The notes: generated by a model not told the origin, from the sequence alone. A DNA stretch of 45,946 bases from Burkholderiales bacterium RIFCSPLOWO2_12_FULL_61_40 (GCA_001770935.1 MESI01000107.1:1-45946), one strand, 5' to 3'. Numbered from the stretch's first letter, positions 1-9,215 are shown. Numbers and translations: made by a program.

Positions 1-746
1 TCAAGGATGTGGACTACGCCTTGTTGATCGGTTCGCGTCCCCGCGGTCCTGGCATGGAGCGCGCTGAGTTGCTCGCCGTCAATGCTGAAATTTTCACGGC
101 CCAAGGCAAGGCGCTGAACGCCGTCGCCAGCCGCAATGTCAAGGTATTGGTCGTCGGTAACCCCGCCAACACCAACGCCTACATCGCCATGAAGAGCGCG
201 CCCGATCTGCCACGCAAGAACTTCACCGCCATGTTGCGTCTGGACCACAACCGTGCTTTGAGCCAACTGGCTGAGAAGACGGGCAAGCCTGTGGCGGATA
301 TCGAAAAAATGGCTGTGTGGGGCAACCACTCGCCCACCATGTACGCCGACTACCGTTTTGCCACCATCAACGGCGCCAGTGTCAAGGACATGATCAACGA
401 CCAGGAATGGAATGCCAACGTGTTTCTGCCCACCGTCGGCAAGCGCGGCGCGGCCATCATTGCGGCCCGTGGCGTGTCGTCCGCTGCGTCTGCTGCCAAC
501 GCTGCCATTGACCACATGCACGATTGGGCGCTGGGCACCAACGGCAAGTGGGTCACCATGGGTATTCCATCGGACGGCCAGTACGGCATCCCCAAAGACA
601 CCGTGTTCGGCTTTGCCGTGACCTGCGAAGGCGGCGAATACACCGTGGTGCAAGACCTGCCGGTGGACGCATTCAGCCAGGAATGCATCAACAAGACCCT
701 GAAAGAGTTGCAAGACGAGCAAGCTGGCGTCGCCCACCTGCTGTAA
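1..746 (+). CDS. mdh: Malate dehydrogenase, 3' part (5' end outside the window)
   Basis: This is the C-terminal ~247 residues of NAD-dependent malate dehydrogenase, the TCA-cycle enzyme interconverting malate and oxaloacetate in the cytoplasm. The frame is open from the window edge. It shows the [14 protein letters not shown] stretch of the mobile active-site loop, the [10 protein letters not shown] segment, the substrate-binding MLRLDHNRA motif and the catalytic-histidine motif [11 protein letters not shown], all in the order expected for the ~328-residue proteobacterial enzyme. The stop is at 744-746. The downstream neighbours, a CitE-like lyase and acnB, make this a TCA-cycle gene block. 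The start codon and promoter lie upstream of the window. Identification is firm. Confidence 0.97.
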   Translation, partial: KDVDYALLIGSRPRGPGMERAELLAVNAEIFTAQGKALNAVASRNVKVLVVGNPANTNAYIAMKSAPDLPRKNFTAMLRLDHNRALSQLAEKTGKPVADIEKMAVWGNHSPTMYADYRFATINGASVKDMINDQEWNANVFLPTVGKRGAAIIAARGVSSAASAANAAIDHMHDWALGTNGKWVTMGIPSDGQYGIPKDTVFGFAVTCEGGEYTVVQDLPVDAFSQECINKTLKELQDEQAGVAHLL

Positions 747-756
747 GCCGAGTCAG

Positions 757-846
757 TTGTGCGTAGCGCTGGGCCGCCCCAAGCAAGCACAGCCCCCTTG
801 GGGGGCAGCGCAGCACATGCAGTGGCAAGCGTGGGGGCTTCGCAAA
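757..846 (+). repeat. Element B, copy 1 (G+C-rich tandem repeat)
   Basis: First of two adjacent copies of a ~85 bp unit running from TGCGTAGCGCTGGGCCGCCC to a CAAGCGTGGGGG end. Its core holds a C-run facing a G-run (a short palindrome) followed by GGCAGCGCAGCACATGCA. Related sequence lies at 34285-34395 in the opposite orientation and, in part, at 39630-39665. I associate this type of intergenic repeat with Comamonadaceae; it has no coding role here. Confidence 0.8.
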
Positions 847-930
847 TGCGTAGCGCTGGGCCGCCCCAAGCAAGCACAGCCCCGTCGGGGGGCAGCGCAG
901 CACATGCAATGGCAAGCGTGGGGGGGGCAC
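847..930 (+). repeat. Element B, copy 2, fused to the next CDS
   Basis: Second tandem copy, nearly identical to copy 1. It differs mainly in the core (CCGTCGGGG instead of CCCTTGGGG) and in CATGCAATGG versus CATGCAGTGG. That last change creates the ATG at 909. The unit runs directly into the codons for [10 protein letters not shown] of the CitE-like gene, so the repeat abuts or forms its 5' end. Confidence 0.8.
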
Positions 931-1979
931 ACCCCCGCGAAGTTCTTCTCGGCGCCCAGGGTGCAGCAGACTGCTTGCCAGTCTGTGACCACTACAGCGG
1001 CGTTGAGGCGCGGATGGTCAAAAGCCTGCAGCTGCAGGCGGAAATGATGGAAGAGTTCAGCGCTTGCGTGTTTGACGTGACGCTGGACTGCGAAGATGGG
1101 GCCCCGGTGGGGGGCGAAAAAGACCAGGCAAATATGGTCGTAGCCCTCGCCAATAGTGCGCAAGCAGCTCCTGAATTAATAGCAAAAGCGGTGCATCGCC
1201 GCGTGGGTGCACGACTCCATGCGGTGGACCACCCGGCGTTTGAATCGGATGTGGAGATTGTGGTGGGCGGTGCCGCCCAATCCCTGAGTTACCTCATGGT
1301 TCCCAAAGTGGAATCCGTGGCCGATGTGGATCGCGCCATGGCGGCGGTGGATGCTGCAGTGCGCCCGGGCCAGAGATCCACACCCTTGCCATTGCATGTG
1401 CTGATTGAGTCACCGGCCGCCGTGCATCGGGCATTTGATATTGCGGCACATCCCCGAGTGCAGTCGGTGAGCTTTGGCCTCATGGATTTTGTATCTTCCC
1501 ATGGTGGTGCGATTCCCTCGTCGGCGATGGGTGTTCGTGCTGCGAACGACGCCCAGACGCTGGACCAGTTTCACCATCCCCTGGTGGTGCGGGCCAAGGC
1601 AGAGATTGCCAGTGCCTGCCACGCCTACGGAAAGGTTCCGTCGCATTGCGTGGTCACTGAGTTCCGTGGCGTGGTGGCACTGGAGAAGGCGGCCCGTACG
1701 GCGGCCCAGGCGCTGGGGTACACCCGGATGTGGAGTATCCATCCCAGCCAGATTCGTCCCATCTTGCAAGCGTTTTCCCCCTCGGTTGAAGAGGTGGAGT
1801 TGGCTGCCAGCATTGTGCTGCGGGCGGCCGAGCAAGACTGGGCACCGATCTCGTTCGAAGGCAAGCTGCATGACCGCGCCAGTTTCCGGTACTTTTGGCA
1901 GGTGCTGGAGCGCGCGCACCAAACAGGGTGTGTTCTGCCAGAATCCGTGGGCGTCTATTTTGCGGCGTCGCCCTATTGA
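909..1979 (+). CDS. HpcH/HpaI aldolase / citrate lyase beta-subunit-like protein
   Basis: CitE-like TIM-barrel lyase of ~356 residues. Recognisable parts are [14 protein letters not shown], the acidic metal-site motif [16 protein letters not shown], the MVPKVES strand, [18 protein letters not shown] and the conserved C-terminal MWSIHPSQI. Family members cleave or condense CoA thioesters such as malyl-CoA or citramalyl-CoA; the substrate here is unknown. Its place between mdh and acnB fits central C4/C6 metabolism. The start is uncertain. The frame is open back to GTG 759, but everything upstream of HPREV (about 930) is repeat sequence. The nearest in-frame starts are ATG 909 and GTG 918, both inside the repeat, with no good Shine-Dalgarno sequence. 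Element A lies in frame at residues ~78-93. Confidence 0.85.
   Translation: MASVGGAHPREVLLGAQGAADCLPVCDHYSGVEARMVKSLQLQAEMMEEFSACVFDVTLDCEDGAPVGGEKDQANMVVALANSAQAAPELIAKAVHRRVGARLHAVDHPAFESDVEIVVGGAAQSLSYLMVPKVESVADVDRAMAAVDAAVRPGQRSTPLPLHVLIESPAAVHRAFDIAAHPRVQSVSFGLMDFVSSHGGAIPSSAMGVRAANDAQTLDQFHHPLVVRAKAEIASACHAYGKVPSHCVVTEFRGVVALEKAARTAAQALGYTRMWSIHPSQIRPILQAFSPSVEEVELAASIVLRAAEQDWAPISFEGKLHDRASFRYFWQVLERAHQTGCVLPESVGVYFAASPY
1141..1188 (+). repeat. Element A copy inside the CitE-like CDS
   Basis: Contains TGCGCAAGCAGCTCCTGAAT followed by TAATAGCAAAAG, the right two thirds of the dispersed element A. It is translated in frame as [13 protein letters not shown], the same reading frame used in the outer-membrane-factor copy at 37689. 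Confidence 0.8.
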
Positions 1980-1994
1980 AGCAGGAGAGTCACC

Positions 1995-2579
1995 ATGATG
2001 AGATTTTTATTGATAGGCTTGTTGATGGGGGCATCGCTTCCGACGCTGGCACAGTCCGCACCCTCTGTGGCCCCGCATGCCGTCAAGAAGGCTGTTTCCC
2101 ATCCTGCACCGAAAACCGCGCGCAAGGTGGTTGCCGTGCCGAACGTGGTGACGCCCGTGGCCTTGTCCCCAGAGCAATTGGCCGTGGCGGACAAGGTCGT
2201 GCTGGGCAAGATTCCCTGCGAACTGGCGGCGCATGTCACCATTTCCGTTGATGGCCGAACTGCGGGGCGCTTCGTACTGGAGTTTGGCCGGGAGAAGCAT
2301 TGGATGGAGCCTGTGCCCACCAGCACGGGGGCTGTGCGCCTGGAGGATGCCAAATCGGGCGCCGTGTGGCTGCAACTGGCCAACAAATCGATGCTGATGA
2401 ACCAAAAATTGGGAAAACGCATGGCCGATGCCTGCATGAATGCAGACCAATTGCGGGTGGCGGAAGCGATGGAGCGTTCGCCCGCTCCCAACCTGCTGGA
2501 ACCCCTGCGCGCAGAGTCCGTGCCGCTGGAATCCGCTAAGGACGGAATTGCGCATGCCTTGGCATCTGCTACGAATTAG
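1995..2579 (+). CDS. Conserved small secreted protein of unknown function
   Basis: A 194-residue protein. It begins [20 protein letters not shown], a Sec signal peptide with probable cleavage after TLA-QSA, followed by an Ala/Pro/Lys-rich tether (to ~residue 50). A compact domain follows, containing [20 protein letters not shown] and, near its end, [15 protein letters not shown]. The two cysteines could form a disulfide. I do not recognise a named domain. ATG 1995 is preceded by GCAGGAG at good spacing; ATG 1998 is an alternative. It lies 15 nt after the CitE-like stop and just before acnB, so co-transcription with the TCA block is likely. Periplasmic location is inferred from the signal peptide; no function is proposed. 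Confidence 0.8.
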   Translation: MMRFLLIGLLMGASLPTLAQSAPSVAPHAVKKAVSHPAPKTARKVVAVPNVVTPVALSPEQLAVADKVVLGKIPCELAAHVTISVDGRTAGRFVLEFGREKHWMEPVPTSTGAVRLEDAKSGAVWLQLANKSMLMNQKLGKRMADACMNADQLRVAEAMERSPAPNLLEPLRAESVPLESAKDGIAHALASATN

Positions 2580-2644
2580 ATAGCTGGCTACGCCCTATTC
2601 ATGGGGGTTGGGCCGTTTTTTTATTGTTAAAAGGAGTGAATACC

Positions 2645-5242
2645 ATGTTGCAAACCTACCGTGAACATGTGGCCCAACGCGCCGCATTGGGCATCCCACC
2701 GTTGCCGCTGTCTGCCAAGCAAACGGGTGATTTGATAGAACTGCTCAAAAATCCACCCCAAGGTGAAGAGTCCACCTTGGTGGATTTGATTACCCACCGC
2801 GTGCCTGCCGGTGTGGATGATGCCGCCAAAGTCAAGGCCAGCTACCTGGCTGCCGTGGCCCACGGCACCGAGAAATGCCCGCTGATCTCTCGTGAACAAG
2901 CGACAGAATTGCTGGGCACCATGCTCGGTGGCTACAACATTAGCCCGCTGGTGGATTTGCTCGACGACGCAGCGGTGGCCGAAGTGGCTGCCAACGGTTT
3001 GAAGAAAACCCTGCTGATGTTCGACCAGTTCCATGACGTCAAGGAAAAGGCCGACAAGGGCAATGCCCAGGCCAAAGCCGTACTGCAAAGCTGGGCCGAT
3101 GCCGAGTGGTTTACCTCGCGCCCCGAAGTCCCCGCGTCGATCACGCTCACCGTGTTCAAGGTCGAAGGCGAGATCAACACCGACGACCTGTCGCCCGCGC
3201 CAGATGCCTTCAGCCGTCCCGACATCCCGATGCACGCGCTGGCGATGCACAAAAACGCACGTCCCGGCATCGTTCCGGAAGAAGACGGCAAGCGTGGCCC
3301 CGTCAAGTTCTTTGATGAGCTTAAAGCCAAGGGCAACCTGGTGGCCTACGTCGGCGACGTGGTCGGTACCGGCTCCTCGCGCAAGTCCGCGACCAACTCC
3401 GTGCTGTGGTTCACCGGCGAAGACATCCCCTTCGTGCCGAACAAGCGTTTTGGCGGCGTCTGTCTGGGTGGCAAGATCGCTCCCATTTTCTACAACACCA
3501 TGGAAGACTCGGGTGCCCTGCCGATCGAGTTGGACGTGGCACAAATGAACATGGGCGACGTGGTCGAACTGCGTCCCTACGATGGCAAAGCCTTGAAAGA
3601 CGGCAAAGTGATTGCCGAGTTCACCGTCAAGAGCGAGGTGCTGTTCGACGAAGTGCGTGCCGGTGGCCGCATTCCCCTGATCATCGGCCGTGGCCTGACT
3701 GCCAAGGCACGTGAAGCCCTGGGCCTGCCGGTGAGCACGCTGTTCCGTCTGCCCCAAAACCCGGCTGACACCAAAAAAGGCTTCACCCTGGCGCAAAAAA
3801 TGGTTGGCCGTGCCTGCGGTTTGCCAGAAGGCCAGGGCGTTCGCCCCGGTACGTATTGCGAACCCAAGATGACCAGCGTGGGTTCGCAAGATACCACCGG
3901 CCCGATGACCCGCGACGAACTGAAAGACTTGGCTTGCCTGGGCTTCAGTGCTGATCTGGTGATGCAATCGTTCTGCCACACCGCGGCCTATCCCAAGCCC
4001 GTCGATGTGAAGATGCACCACGAACTGCCTGAGTTCATGAGCACACGCGGCGGCGTGCCACTGCGTCCCGGTGACGGCATCATCCACAGCTGGTTGAACC
4101 GTATGTTGTTGCCTGATACCGTCGGCACCGGTGGCGACAGCCACACCCGTTTCCCTATCGGTATCAGCTTCCCCGCGGGTTCCGGTCTGGTGGCCTTCGG
4201 TGCTGCCACGGGCGTGATGCCGCTGGACATGCCGGAGAGCGTGTTGGTGCGTTTCAAAGGCAAGATGCAGCCCGGTATCACCCTGCGTGATCTGGTCAAT
4301 GCCATTCCCTTGTATGCCATCAAGGCCGGTTTGCTGACCGTGGCCAAGCAGGGCAAGAAAAACATTTTCTCGGGCCGTATTCTCGAAATCGAAGGTTTGC
4401 CAGACCTCAAGGTCGAACAGGCTTTTGAGTTGAGCGATGCTTCCGCCGAACGCAGCGCTGGTGGCTGCACCGTGCACCTGAACAAAGAGCCCATCATCGA
4501 GTACATCAACAGCAACATCACGATGTTGAAGTGGATGATCGCCGAGGGTTACTCCGACGTGCGCACCATCAACCGCCGCATCAAGGCGATGGAAGCCTGG
4601 CTGGCCGATCCTCAGTTGCTCCAGGGGGATGCCGATGCCGAATACGCTGCTGTCATCGAGATTGACCTCGCGGATATCGTTGAACCGATCGTGGCTTGCC
4701 CGAACGATCCGGATGACGTGAAAACCCTGGCTGACGTGGCTGGCGCCAAGATCGACGAAGTCTTTATCGGTTCCTGTATGACCAACATCGGCCACTTCCG
4801 CGCCGCGTCCAAGCTGTTGGAAAACAAGCGCGATATTCCAGTCAAGCTCTGGATGGCGCCCCCCACCAAGATGGACGCCAAGCAGTTGAGCGAAGAAGGC
4901 CACTATGGCGTGCTGGGCTCCGCCGGTGCGCGCATGGAAATGCCGGGCTGCAGCTTGTGCATGGGCAACCAGGCGCAGGTGAAAGAGGGCGCGACCGTGT
5001 TCTCCACGTCCACCCGCAACTTCCCGAACCGTCTGGGCAAGAACAGCTATGTGTACCTGGGCAGCGCCGAATTGGCGGCCATTTGCTCCAAGCTGGGTCG
5101 TATCCCCACGAAAGAAGAGTACATGGCCGATATGGTGGTGCTGACAGCGGCCAGTGACACGGTGTACCAGTACCTGAATTTCGACAAAGTGAAGGATTAC
5201 ACGGACGCAGCCGCTTCCGTGAAAGAAGGCTCCGCGGCCTGA
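2645..5242 (+). CDS. acnB: Aconitate hydratase B
   Basis: An 865-residue AcnB-type aconitase, the same length as the E. coli enzyme. It isomerises citrate to isocitrate via cis-aconitate with a [4Fe-4S] cluster; the family also includes 2-methylisocitrate dehydratase activity. Domain order is that of AcnB: N-terminal HEAT-like helices (~1-160), the swivel domain (~160-380) and then the catalytic domains. Cluster cysteines are visible in [15 protein letters not shown] and [25 protein letters not shown] and [18 protein letters not shown] are further active-site stretches. ATG 2645 is chosen because AAAAGGAG lies 9-10 nt upstream and [20 protein letters not shown] matches the family N-terminus. 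A strong terminator follows. Confidence 0.98.
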   Translation: MLQTYREHVAQRAALGIPPLPLSAKQTGDLIELLKNPPQGEESTLVDLITHRVPAGVDDAAKVKASYLAAVAHGTEKCPLISREQATELLGTMLGGYNISPLVDLLDDAAVAEVAANGLKKTLLMFDQFHDVKEKADKGNAQAKAVLQSWADAEWFTSRPEVPASITLTVFKVEGEINTDDLSPAPDAFSRPDIPMHALAMHKNARPGIVPEEDGKRGPVKFFDELKAKGNLVAYVGDVVGTGSSRKSATNSVLWFTGEDIPFVPNKRFGGVCLGGKIAPIFYNTMEDSGALPIELDVAQMNMGDVVELRPYDGKALKDGKVIAEFTVKSEVLFDEVRAGGRIPLIIGRGLTAKAREALGLPVSTLFRLPQNPADTKKGFTLAQKMVGRACGLPEGQGVRPGTYCEPKMTSVGSQDTTGPMTRDELKDLACLGFSADLVMQSFCHTAAYPKPVDVKMHHELPEFMSTRGGVPLRPGDGIIHSWLNRMLLPDTVGTGGDSHTRFPIGISFPAGSGLVAFGAATGVMPLDMPESVLVRFKGKMQPGITLRDLVNAIPLYAIKAGLLTVAKQGKKNIFSGRILEIEGLPDLKVEQAFELSDASAERSAGGCTVHLNKEPIIEYINSNITMLKWMIAEGYSDVRTINRRIKAMEAWLADPQLLQGDADAEYAAVIEIDLADIVEPIVACPNDPDDVKTLADVAGAKIDEVFIGSCMTNIGHFRAASKLLENKRDIPVKLWMAPPTKMDAKQLSEEGHYGVLGSAGARMEMPGCSLCMGNQAQVKEGATVFSTSTRNFPNRLGKNSYVYLGSAELAAICSKLGRIPTKEEYMADMVVLTAASDTVYQYLNFDKVKDYTDAAASVKEGSAA

Positions 5243-5290
5243 TTCCCTTGCCCTGAAAACCTGGCTACGGCTGGGAACAGCTTGCTCTGG

Positions 5291-5324
5291 GCGCCCCGCA
5301 ACCACAAGTTGCGGGGCGCTTTTT
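5291..5324 (+). terminator. Rho-independent terminator after acnB
   Basis: Perfect 12-bp stem (GCGCCCCGCAAC / GTTGCGGGGCGC), 5-nt loop CACAA, and a run of five T. It lies about 50 nt after the acnB stop and closes the TCA block. Confidence 0.95.
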
Positions 5325-5488
5325 CATGGCTGCGTTTCAAACGATCTTCTGACCACTTCAAGCCATGTTGCCGTTGTCGGGTAGCACACTGCATGATTGG
5401 AGCGGTGCATTTTATTTTTCGTAGCACCCAATTGCCGGGGTCGTTGGCCCAAGATCGGGCGGTTAAACTTCGCGCAGTCTCGATTCCC

Positions 5489-5502
5489 GTCAAATATTTG
5501 AC
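5489..5502 (+). promoter_or_regulatory. 14-bp perfect palindrome upstream of the phosphate-uptake pair
   Basis: GTCAAATATTTGAC is a perfect palindrome ending 22 nt before the ATG at 5525. Its position suits an operator, but I cannot match it to a regulator. No Pho box was seen in 5325-5524. Confidence 0.4.
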
Positions 5503-5524
5503 CTGCCCCCCTGAGGAGTCCTTC

Positions 5525-6172
5525 ATGTTTTTTGGCAAACTGTTGCCGCGCGACGGCAATTTTTTTGAAATGTTCGATCAGCATGCGGACCGAATCGTCG
5601 AGGCAGTGCACGCATTTGCCAAACTGGTGGCCAATTACAGCGATCCCGCCCTGCGCCAAAAATACAACCAGGAGGTTGATAGTGCCGAGCGGGCCGCAGA
5701 CCGGGTGACACATGATGTGAACAAGGCCATTCACATCACTTTCATCACGCCGATTGACCGGGAGCAGATTCATTCACTGATCAACACCATGGACGATATT
5801 GCAGACCTGATTCAGGATTCTGCCGAAACCATGGCCCTGTATGACGTGCGCCATATGACCGAGGAGATTTCTCGCCTGACCGATCTGAGTGTGAAGTGCT
5901 GCGAGCGTGTGCGTGACGCCGTGGGCATGCTCGCCAAGATTGCCGATCCTGCCACTGCGGAAGCCGCCTTGAAAACCTGTGAGGAGATTGATCGACTGGA
6001 GTCGGATGCCGACCGTGTGATGCGAAGCGCCATGAGTAAATTGTTCCGGGAGGAGCCAGACGTGCGCGAAGTGATCAAACTGAAAGCCATTTACGAATTG
6101 CTGGAGACCATCACGGACAAATGTGAAGACGTGGCCAACGTCATCGAGGGAATCATCCTCGAAAACTCCTGA
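5525..6172 (+). CDS. DUF47 (PhoU-like) PiT accessory protein
   Basis: A 215-residue, all-helical protein of the DUF47/PhoU-like family that accompanies PiT phosphate transporters and is thought to modulate them. Visible features are the MFFGKLLPRDGNFFEMFDQH start, the acidic and metal-binding type helix motif NTMDDIADLIQDSAET, and the repeat-like CEEIDRLESDADRVMR and TDKCEDVANVIEGIILE near the end. ATG 5525 follows CTGAGGAG at good spacing; upstream in-frame sequence is not conserved-looking. The stop is 15 nt before the transporter ATG, so the two form an operon. Confidence 0.93.
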   Translation: MFFGKLLPRDGNFFEMFDQHADRIVEAVHAFAKLVANYSDPALRQKYNQEVDSAERAADRVTHDVNKAIHITFITPIDREQIHSLINTMDDIADLIQDSAETMALYDVRHMTEEISRLTDLSVKCCERVRDAVGMLAKIADPATAEAALKTCEEIDRLESDADRVMRSAMSKLFREEPDVREVIKLKAIYELLETITDKCEDVANVIEGIILENS

Positions 6173-6187
6173 TCCGGGGACTGCAAG

Positions 6188-7198
6188 ATGGCAACCGTAC
6201 AAACGGCTTTGTGGGTGGTGGTGCTGCTGGTGGTGCTTGCTGTCCTGTTTGATTTTATGAATGGGTTTCACGACGCAGCCAATTCGATTGCAACCGTGGT
6301 CTCCACCGGTGTGCTCAAGCCGGGGCAAGCTGTCTTGTTTGCCGCTTTTTTCAATGTGGTGGCCATCCTTGTCTTCAATTACACCGTAGCAGCCACGGTG
6401 GGCAAAGGCATTGTGCAGCCCGGTGTGGTGGATACCCATGTGGTGTTCGGCGCACTGGTGGGTGCCATTGCCTGGAACCTTGTCACCTGGTACTACGGCA
6501 TTCCCAGCAGTTCTTCCCATGCGCTGATTGGCGGCATCGTGGGGGCGGTGATTGCCAAGGCTGGCGTGGGCGTGCTGATATCGGCGGGTATTCTGAAAAC
6601 GGTCGCTTTTATTTTCATATCTCCTTTGCTGGGGTACTTGCTTGGTTCCCTGATGATGGTGCTGGTGGCTTGGGTATTTCGCGTTGCACGGCCACTCAAA
6701 GTGGACAAGTGGTTTCGCCGCCTGCAACTGCTTTCGGCGGGAGCCTACAGCCTGGGGCATGGTGGTAACGATGCGCAAAAAACCATTGGCATTATCTGGA
6801 TGCTGCTGATTGCCACCGGTTACGCCAGTGCATCCGATAAGTCGCCTCCGACCTGGGCGGTGGTGAGTTGTTATATGGCGATTGGGGCGGGCACCTTGTT
6901 TGGCGGGTGGCGTATCGTCAGAACCATGGGTCAGAAAATTACCAAGCTCAAACCTGTGGGGGGCTTCTGCGCCGAAACCGGCGGTGCAATGACATTGTTC
7001 ATGGCGACTGCCCTGGGTGTTCCGGTTTCTACCACGCACACCATCACGGGCGCGATCGTGGGTGTGGGCTCGGTGCAACGCCCCAGTGCGGTGCGCTGGG
7101 GCGTTGCGGGCAATATCGTTTGGGCCTGGATTTTTACGATTCCGGCCAGCGCCTTTGTGGCAGCGGTTGCGTATTGGGTCAGCTGGCAGATCTTTTAA
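6188..7198 (+). CDS. pit: PiT-family inorganic phosphate transporter
   Basis: A 336-residue polytopic inner-membrane protein carrying low-affinity metal-phosphate/proton symport. Both halves of the inverted PHO4 repeat are visible: N-terminal FDFMNGFHDAANSIATVV with GIPSSSSHALIGGIVGAV, and C-terminal LGHGGNDAQKTIGIIW with GVPVSTTHTITGAIVGVG. About ten hydrophobic segments are present. It is translated after the DUF47 protein, the usual pairing. The absence of a visible Pho box, unlike phoX in this window, fits constitutive low-affinity uptake, but this is inference. Confidence 0.95.
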   Translation: MATVQTALWVVVLLVVLAVLFDFMNGFHDAANSIATVVSTGVLKPGQAVLFAAFFNVVAILVFNYTVAATVGKGIVQPGVVDTHVVFGALVGAIAWNLVTWYYGIPSSSSHALIGGIVGAVIAKAGVGVLISAGILKTVAFIFISPLLGYLLGSLMMVLVAWVFRVARPLKVDKWFRRLQLLSAGAYSLGHGGNDAQKTIGIIWMLLIATGYASASDKSPPTWAVVSCYMAIGAGTLFGGWRIVRTMGQKITKLKPVGGFCAETGGAMTLFMATALGVPVSTTHTITGAIVGVGSVQRPSAVRWGVAGNIVWAWIFTIPASAFVAAVAYWVSWQIF

Positions 7199-7229
7199 CG
7201 CCGCGTGGCGTGCGGGCCTGCGACGCAGG

Positions 7230-7676
7230 CTATTGGGCCAAACTATGGGCTGCTTCCATCTGGTATTCAAAGTAACGCTGAAAGCCGAATGCGAGACTGG
7301 CCATCAAAACGGTGCTTCCGATGAGAAGTGACGCGATAACGGCCGCAATGGTGAACCAGTTCGTTTGCCCTGCAGGGGCTTCATGGGGCAAGTCGGGGTT
7401 GAAGCGTTGGTTCCACTTTTCCATGCCCATGAGCCCGTACACAATAGCGTTGAGGGCGCACCCCGTGATCGTCAAACCCAGCAAAGGGATCAGTAGCCAG
7501 ATCCATGGGGCATCCAGGCCGAATTGCTGGGCGCGCTGCACGCCAAAGAGCCCCAGCAGGGTGGGTACGGGCAGTAACCAGGCAAGACGGTCGGACCTTC
7601 CAAAAAGATAGAAGCGGTGCAATCCGAGTGGTCCACCAAGGAAGGTGATCCAGGCGGCAAGGGTTTTGTTTTTCAT
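7230..7676 (-). CDS. Small TM2-like membrane protein
   Basis: A 148-residue membrane protein. The start, MKNKTLAAWITFLGGPLGLH, is followed by RFYLFG, resembling the TM2 signature G-x-x-G-x-HRFYLG. Three to four hydrophobic segments follow (about residues 30-48, 58-80 and 106-128) with a hydrophilic stretch around KWNQRFNPDLPHEAPAGQ. Function is unknown; TM2 proteins are small membrane proteins of no single established role. ATG 7676 overlaps the upstream acetyltransferase stop by 4 nt (ATGA), implying translational coupling. A 6-bp hairpin (GCCTGC/GCAGGC, 7216-7230) touches its stop codon, without a T-run. Confidence 0.75.
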   Translation of the reverse strand: MKNKTLAAWITFLGGPLGLHRFYLFGRSDRLAWLLPVPTLLGLFGVQRAQQFGLDAPWIWLLIPLLGLTITGCALNAIVYGLMGMEKWNQRFNPDLPHEAPAGQTNWFTIAAVIASLLIGSTVLMASLAFGFQRYFEYQMEAAHSLAQ

Positions 7677-8206
7677 GCTTGTGACGGTGCAGGAGCGCTG
7701 CTATTGCCCGGGCCAATGGATCGCTCCATCAGCACTACATCGAGCCAGCGCTCAAATTTCCAGCCACAGGCGCTCAACACGCCAACATGGCTGAAGCCGC
7801 AGGACCTGTGAACGCCGATCGATCCGTGGTTGGCCGAATCGCCAATCACCGCAATGAGTTTTCGTACTCCACTGCGTTCGGCCTGTGCCATCAGTTCCGT
7901 CAGAAGGAGCCGCCCGAGTCCCCTGCCTGCGGCAGATGGCGCCAGGTAAATCGAGTCTTCTGCGGAAAATCGGTAGGCAGGGCGTGGTTTGAACCAATTG
8001 CAGTAGGCGAAACCCAGCACGCCAGTGGCGTCTTCGACCACCAAATAGGGAAGCCCCTTGGACAATACATCCGCCCTTCGGGCCGCCATGTCTTCCTCCG
8101 TGGGCGGTGTGGTCTCAAAAGTTCCCGTTCCGTGAAGTACATGGTGGGCGTAAATGGCGGTGATGTCGCCGATATCTGTGTCGTGGGCAGCGCGTAGGGT
8201 GGTCAT
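7673..8206 (-). CDS. GNAT N-acetyltransferase (phosphinothricin-acetyltransferase-like)
   Basis: A 177-residue GNAT acetyltransferase. It follows the Pat/YncA pattern: TLRAAHDTDIGDITAIYAHH at the N-terminus, GTFETTPPTEEDMAARR, the acetyl-CoA-binding motif A YLAPSAAGRGLGRLLLTELM (V/I-x-x-x-x-R/Q-G-x-G), and C-terminal HRSCGFSHVGVLSACGWKF. Family members acetylate L-amino-acid analogues such as phosphinothricin or methionine sulfone/sulfoximine; the exact acceptor cannot be read from sequence. It is divergent from rpsP, with a ~120 bp shared upstream region, and coupled to the following TM2-like gene. Confidence 0.88.
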   Translation of the reverse strand: MTTLRAAHDTDIGDITAIYAHHVLHGTGTFETTPPTEEDMAARRADVLSKGLPYLVVEDATGVLGFAYCNWFKPRPAYRFSAEDSIYLAPSAAGRGLGRLLLTELMAQAERSGVRKLIAVIGDSANHGSIGVHRSCGFSHVGVLSACGWKFERWLDVVLMERSIGPGNSSAPAPSQA

Positions 8207-8221
8207 GGGTTGGGTTGACGT

Positions 8222-8227
8222 TATAAT
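8222..8227 (+). promoter_or_regulatory. Promoter -10 box of the rpsP operon
   Basis: TATAAT followed by GGAGGGCTA, about 100 nt upstream of rpsP; no good -35 is seen. The same TATAATGG(A/C)GGGCTA string occurs at 9969 upstream of rplS. A shared -10 plus G+C-rich discriminator is typical of growth-rate-controlled ribosomal promoters. Confidence 0.6.
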
Positions 8228-8327
8228 GGAGGGCTATTCAAAGTGTCACTGGCCGGGTGGTCAGTTGCGTGTCTCAAACTTTGAATTAAATGGTGGGAAA
8301 AAATTCTCGCCACCCAAAGGATAAATC

Positions 8328-8579
8328 ATGGTCGTCATTCGACTCGCCCGTGGCGGTGCTAAAGCTCGCCCGTTCTTCAATATCGTTGTGGCTGACAAGC
8401 GTACCCGTCGCGATGGCCGCTTCATCGAGCGTATTGGATTTTACAATCCAATCGCCACGGCCAATGAGGAAAGCATCCGCATTGCCCAGGACCGCCTGAC
8501 CTACTGGCAAGGCGTTGGTGCCCAAGCCTCTCCTACGGTAGAGCGCTTGATCAACCAAGCCGCTAAAAAAGCAGCCTGA
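8328..8579 (+). CDS. rpsP: 30S ribosomal protein bS16
   Basis: An 83-residue ribosomal protein bS16 of the small subunit. The [20 protein letters not shown] start, [20 protein letters not shown] and the [20 protein letters not shown] segment are canonical, and the length matches the family. ATG 8328 follows AAAGGATAAATC. It is the first gene of the conserved rpsP-rimM-trmD-rplS set. Its ~100-nt leader contains inverted repeats (GGTGG/CCACC at 8290-8312; ACTGGCC/GGTCAGT near 8250), which might contribute to feedback control, but this is untested. Confidence 0.98.
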   Translation: MVVIRLARGGAKARPFFNIVVADKRTRRDGRFIERIGFYNPIATANEESIRIAQDRLTYWQGVGAQASPTVERLINQAAKKAA

Positions 8580-8595
8580 TTTTTGGTGCAAGTCT

Positions 8596-8613
8596 GCGGG
8601 CCTTCGGGTCCGC
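8596..8613 (+). other. UUCG-capped hairpin between rpsP and rimM
   Basis: GCGGGCC-TTCG-GGTCCGC forms a 7-bp stem (one G-T pair) closed by a C(UUCG)G tetraloop. There is no T-run, so it is more likely an mRNA-stability or processing element than a terminator. It separates the abundant rpsP message from rimM-trmD. Confidence 0.5.
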
Positions 8614-8640
8614 GTTGCGCGCATATCCATCCCAATCGCC

Positions 8641-9204
8641 ATGCTTACCGGACTCGAACCTGCTGACATGCCAGCGGACGCTGTCGAGGTAGGGCGAATT
8701 GCGGATGCCTGGGGCATCAAGGGCTGGTTCAAGGTCCTGCCCCACAGCGCCGATCCAGAGGCGATTTTTTCTTCCAAACGCTGGTTTTTGTTGCCCTCCG
8801 ACAGAGGGGTTAAAGCCTTTACGGGCGTTGCGAAGTTGGCGGTTAAAGAAGCCAAAGAGCATTCTGGCACCGTGGTGGCTTGTGCCCATGGTGTGGATGA
8901 CCGCACTTCCGCCGAAGCCCTGAGGGGTGTGCGTATTTTCATATCGCGGTCGAGTTTTCCGACGGCTGGCGACGATGAATATTACTGGGTCGATCTGATT
9001 GGGCTTGAGGTTTTCAATCGCGAAAACGAAGCGCTGGGAACGGTGCGCGAGCTCCTTTCCACCGGCCCCCAAACCGTGCTGGTCATGGAGTACCTGCACG
9101 AAGGAAAAATCCAGGACCGGATGATTCCCTTTGTCTCTGTGTATGTTGACAATGTTGACCTGAAGGCTCGCCGCATTCTTGTGGACTGGCAAGCGGACTA
9201 CTGA
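8641..9204 (+). CDS. rimM: Ribosome maturation factor RimM
   Basis: A 187-residue 16S rRNA-processing protein assisting 30S head assembly. The N-terminal RimM barrel begins VEVGRIADAWGIKGWFKVLP and the C-terminal PRC-like barrel contains YYWVDLIGLEVFN and DRMIPFVSVYVDNVDLKARR. ATG 8641 is taken as the start because the conserved VGRI motif follows after only ~18 residues, though the ribosome-binding site is weak. It lies between rpsP and trmD, the near-universal order in proteobacteria; the gap to trmD is 11 nt. Confidence 0.96.
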   Translation: MLTGLEPADMPADAVEVGRIADAWGIKGWFKVLPHSADPEAIFSSKRWFLLPSDRGVKAFTGVAKLAVKEAKEHSGTVVACAHGVDDRTSAEALRGVRIFISRSSFPTAGDDEYYWVDLIGLEVFNRENEALGTVRELLSTGPQTVLVMEYLHEGKIQDRMIPFVSVYVDNVDLKARRILVDWQADY

Positions 9205-9215
9205 GTTCCTGGCAC

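Noticed and set aside
757..930. Two-unit repeat, considered as a minimal CRISPR
   Set aside because: Adjacent copies without unique spacers; the same unit occurs singly elsewhere, so it is a dispersed intergenic repeat.
2627..5305. 892-codon open frame on the minus strand opposite acnB
   Set aside because: Low-complexity His/Gln/Gly-rich translation, no start signal, and complete overlap with the unmistakable acnB gene; a G+C-driven shadow.
5774..7270. 498-codon minus-strand open frame opposite the DUF47/pit genes
   Set aside because: No ribosome-binding site or domain; the plus strand has clear family motifs in two genes.
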